From contig WELB01000352.1 of NCBI GenBank assembly GCA_009602725.1, forward strand, positions 9,534-28,769: 19,236 bases of DNA, written 5' to 3'. The notes under the pieces are model-generated. The model saw nothing but the letters and a program-made list of their open reading frames with translations. It ran no database searches and was not told where the DNA came from. This stretch comes from Spirogloea muscicola (lineage: Eukaryota > Streptophyta > Zygnematophyceae > Spirogloeales > Spirogloeaceae). Made by a program: the position numbers and the translations under genes. Of this stretch, positions 16,118 to 19,236 are shown piece by piece (position 1 is the first letter of the stretch; each line of letters opens with the position of its first letter).

Positions 16118-18589
16118 TCAGCGCAAGAGAGGCCCAGTGAGGCCAAAGGCTGCCTCAAATTGCATGCCTGACAAGCCCTCAGGCTTGGTTGCCAGCTGCT
16201 TTCGCCTTGACTTGGGTGGGACTCGGGCTTGGGCAGGGTCAGCCGCTACGCCTGGGCTCGCAGCGACTGCGCTGGCTGGCACCAGCCTGCAACCACCATG
16301 TGCTGCTGTTGCGGAGCAAGGGCTGGTTGGACACGGCGGAGCCTCCTCTCTGTGCTGCAGCTTCACAACCTTGTCCCTGACCACGACACATGGAGCCGAC
16401 GCAAGCAAAAATCCAAAAGGCAGAGACTCTGGCCTCCTCACGTCCGGAATCAAGCAGGCCTCGGCTGCAGCTTCACTGTGCTTGTTGCTGTACGGTGCAT
16501 ACTTCAACGTGGCGACGTCGGGCAAAGTCTTGCGGTTTAGTGGCGCCTCGGCTGCAAACATCCAGCCAGGGGCGGCCATTCCAGTCCTCTCTTGCCCAAC
16601 CTCGTTGCTTGGGGCAGCTTGCACCTTTGACGTGGCCGCTTCAAACGGAGGGTATAGCACAAGGAATTTCTCCGTATGGAGCTCAGAAGTATCTTGCAGA
16701 GGGCCCCTTGGCGTCGTCGTAAAGTCTCCTGGCGCCTGCAATACGAAAGCCTTGCATGAGCCTCTACAGGCAATCAAGGATCTGTAGGCTTGCTAAGGAT
16801 ACAAGTGCAATGTGCTTTGACACATGAAGCAAGCGCAAACCAGAACTTTGAGATTGGGAAAAATAAGCGGAGCACTAACAGGAGTAAGGAGTTCGGCCGC
16901 TTGGTCTGCCCCTGCGGCCTCTTGGTCAGCTGCAAGCTCTACCGTCCTCCCCTGGTACGCCCATGTCTTCCGCTTCAAGGAATGGCTCCAAGGGGCTCGG
17001 TCAGCCCCCACCTGCACTCCTTCCCCGGGCTGGGCGACCTGCGGCTTGTCTTGGGGGGCACGAAAGGCCTGACTGTTGATGTTGGTGGCATTGGTGTACT
17101 TGCGAGAGGATTCTGGGGGTGAGACGACAGCGAGTTGCCACAAATTTGCTATAGCAGAGCTCGGGAACATCCTCGCATCCACACCCACATTGCCATGGCC
17201 ACGCCCACCGAAGCTGGCACCAGGGGCAACGGGCCCGCCGCGCAGCAGCTGCTTGCATGAGGAAGTGCGCTCTGAGAGGATCTCCCATTGCGCCAGCGTA
17301 AAGGCCTCTCGACCCTTACCAAGCGCCCTCAGTATCAAGTTTATTGTCCGCCACAACTGCGTAGGGAAATTGCGCATAGTCAACGACATCATCACCTGAT
17401 AAACGGCACATCTGCTGCAAGCAAGAATGCGTACTGTGTACATCTGCTCCTGCACTACCAGTAGGAAGAAAGATTTAGAACGCTAAGTCCAATAAGAGAT
17501 CCAAATGCACCGGGCAATCTCAAAGCATTGGGCAAGAAGTTGATCTTCAGACCACTTATATGTGAAGCCAGCGCACAATGATACGAGGAAGCAAGGTCCA
17601 AAACTGGTCATACCTCCCCTGTTGTGTCATGCCCGAGCGAAGAGCCCTTTTGCAGGCTGCTTGCTGCACGAGAGAGGACCACGATGAACGTGGTGTAGAG
17701 CAGCCGCTGCAGCGGCCGCGGCTTCCGGCGCGCCTTGCGAGCCATCCTGAGAAGCCAGGCAGTCCACTTAGCTGCCATTTCCATTGTAGGCCGCTCCCAC
17801 CTGTGGCAACCGAAGGATGAAAGGAGGGCAAAATCAACTTGGCGCAAGGGCTCTCTTTGCGCGTATGAGAACAATCAACACTGCGGTAGTTATCTCATGA
17901 ACAACTCAATAAGTTGGTTGCCAGGCGCATGCATGTCTGATACACAAAGCAAGAACGCGCTTACCTCTTCAGGATGACAGTCTGAGCGAGCGCAACTTTC
18001 AAGTACTTCTGCATCTGTACCAAGCTTTCCAGGTGCACGGACGTGTCCGAGTCCCTGGAGGTGGACGGCAGCTCAAGCGAGGCCAGCACAGCATGCCCGC
18101 TCTGCGAGAAGGAGGAGGCACCATCCTCCACCGCACACCTCTGCTTGGCACCACTTCCCCTCAGCCTGGCCAGACATGAAGCAAAAGATGCCCAGCTGTC
18201 AGCGCCAATCGGCCACCACGACCTGCTGCTTCCGGATGACCGCATGCCAGCAGCGAGGCGAGGACAGAAGATGGAGCGTGGGCGAACCTGCTCTTGTCCC
18301 GGCGGAGGAGCGCCTCTGCCAAGGCGTGCAGAGGGCCGATGTCGTCGCCCCACGTCTGGAGCTGCACCGCCTGCCGCCGCCTGTGCTGCAGCAGGCCCGG
18401 CCGCTGCGACTGCGCCAACGGGTCCCGGGCAGCCCAGGCTGCATCGAGGGCGTCCTGGGCGTGCTCCTCCCAGTGCACCGCAGCGCGGCCTGCGCCTCTG
18501 GTGGCCCGCCTCGCGACCACCACGTCCATGAACGACCGACTGCGCTTCAGGTGGCCAGACTGCGCCCACGTCTGGTCCTTGGCCATCGG
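16118..18589 (-). CDS. Unidentified multi-exon gene, at least five phase-matched exons
   Basis: I do not recognise the family. Minus-strand exons in order are (5' uncertain) to 18288, 18165-17965, 17800-17614, 17395-16880 and 16735-16118 (TGA). The introns are 18287-18166, 17964-17801, 17613-17396 and 16879-16736; all are GT-AG, with phases 2, 2, 0 and 0 matching on both sides. The product has a helical first part (AVHWEEHAQDALDAAWAARD; WGDDIGPLHALAEALLRR), then LVQMQKYLKVALAQTVILKR, KWTAWLLRMARKARRKP, a hydrophobic LLYTTFIVVL stretch, and FPTQLWRTINLILRALGKG. A long low-complexity Ala/Pro/Ser-rich C-terminus fills the last two exons, with about 205 residues in the last. Candidate starts are ATG at 18586 (MAKDQTW) or 18529 (MDVVVARR). 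A basic helix beside a short hydrophobic run could suggest membrane contact, but this is inference. Confidence 0.55.
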
Positions 18590-18962
18590 ACCGGCAGCGC
18601 GGCTGCGCTGGCTGCGGCTGCTGGACACCCCCCTGGACGAGCACGACTCCCGCGCCGTGGACAAGCTCCGCGAGCCCTCCGACCTCCAAGAGCGAGCGCC
18701 CGCGGCGCCCACGCGGCCCGCCGAAGGCACTATTGGAGACGGCGCCGACTCTGGCCAGGCGACGTCGGCCTCCTGGCGACCGCCCTGCTGCCCGCACGCC
18801 GTCCTGTGGACGCCCCCCGACGCGCCGCCCTCCTGCTGCACGCGCCGCTAACGCGAGAGCCGACCTCAGTCGCCGCATGGCAGCCATGGCCAGCCCGCCG
18901 CAGTAGCGCGACGACGGCTGGACAAGGCCCGGCACAGGCGACGCCTGTGACGACCGCCGCAG

Positions 18963-19236
18963 CGCTTGCTCGAGACAAGGCTCAGCAGCCTAAGAGCAGA
19001 TGGGGCAGAGGCCATCGGCGAGGGCCTCAGTGCGGCGCAGGCCATGCAGAGGCGTCGGGAAGGTCGACTCACGTCGCAGTCGCTGCGGCTGGGCCCCGCG
19101 ACCTCGGCCTGCTCCTGCGACGGCGGCGGCGGCCCTCGGTGGCGCTGCGACAGGGAGGCGGAGCGAAGGTGCGCGGCGGCGCCCACGGCCGCGCCCGGGC
19201 CCTCGCCGTCGTGGTGGCGGTCGGCGCCGTCGGCGC
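18963..19236 (+). CDS. Possible partial exon running off the right edge
   Basis: After an acceptor-like CCGCCGCAG ending at 18962, a plus-strand frame is open to the window end. It begins RLLETRLSSLRADG, AEAIGEGLSAAQAMQRRREG, RLTSQSLRLGPAT, a helical-looking composition, then turns Gly/Ala/Pro-rich. No ATG or donor can be assigned, and the matching upstream exon is not clear. The opposite strand here is Ser/Arg/Pro-rich and looks like the antisense shadow. Product unknown; low confidence because the region is very GC-rich. Confidence 0.3.

Noticed and set aside
16086-16787. 233-residue plus-strand open frame
   Set aside because: It overlaps the last exon of the minus-strand gene, which is supported by a chain of phase-matched introns; the plus frame has no splice partners.
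1-19236. CRISPR array, bacterial operon, tRNA or rRNA genes
   Set aside because: No regularly spaced repeats with spacers, no ribosome binding sites, and no cloverleaf or rRNA-like segments were seen; the window is intron-rich eukaryotic DNA.

Overview
The window reads as nuclear DNA of a photosynthetic eukaryote, most likely a green alga. The reasons are: intron-rich genes with GT-AG introns of about 60-350 nt; GC-rich 5' ends full of CGG/CCG runs; a plant-type plastidial starch phosphorylase; a plant-style GT31 galactosyltransferase; a short stretch of plant-type telomere repeat (CCCTAAA); and fragments that look like non-LTR retrotransposon 3' ends. There is no sign of operons or ribosome binding sites. 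Exons below were assigned by eye from reading frame, splice dinucleotides, matching intron phase and, for two genes, remembered family motifs.

Layout. (1) 1-3701, plus strand: a GT31 beta-1,3-galactosyltransferase-like gene with a signal-anchor exon, a low-complexity acidic stem region and a well recognisable catalytic domain. The exon holding the DDD motif appears to carry a one-base deletion. A degenerate interstitial telomere tract lies in one of its introns. (2) 3702-6600: no convincing host gene. The stretch is dominated by 5'-truncated copies of one retroelement family in both orientations, solitary copies of its 3' tail, a perfect hairpin and a tandem duplication. (3) About 6800-12481, plus strand: a nearly complete 18-exon plastidial alpha-glucan (starch) phosphorylase. 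All 17 introns are phase-consistent, but the initiator ATG cannot be found next to a CCG repeat and an undetermined base. (4) 12482-13624: nothing recognisable; this is the interval between convergent genes. (5) 13625-14280, minus strand: the 3' exons of an unidentified gene whose product ends in a transmembrane segment. (6) About 14570-15347, plus strand: three exon-like segments of an unidentified gene, with a retroelement tail in its first intron. (7) 15348-16117: nothing recognisable. (8) 16118 to about 18590, minus strand: an unidentified gene of at least five phase-matched exons. (9) 18963 to the right edge, plus strand: a possible partial exon.

How they relate. The GT31 enzyme would work in the secretory pathway on glycoproteins or arabinogalactan-like glycans. 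The phosphorylase would work on alpha-glucan in the plastid. They are ordinary neighbouring eukaryotic genes, not a functional cluster. I found no convincing new multi-gene system. The most worthwhile leads are the disrupted GT31 motif, the repeated GGGCTGG/CCAGCCC hairpin tail, the lysine/glutamate-rich insertion in the phosphorylase, and the unidentified minus-strand gene at 16118-18590.
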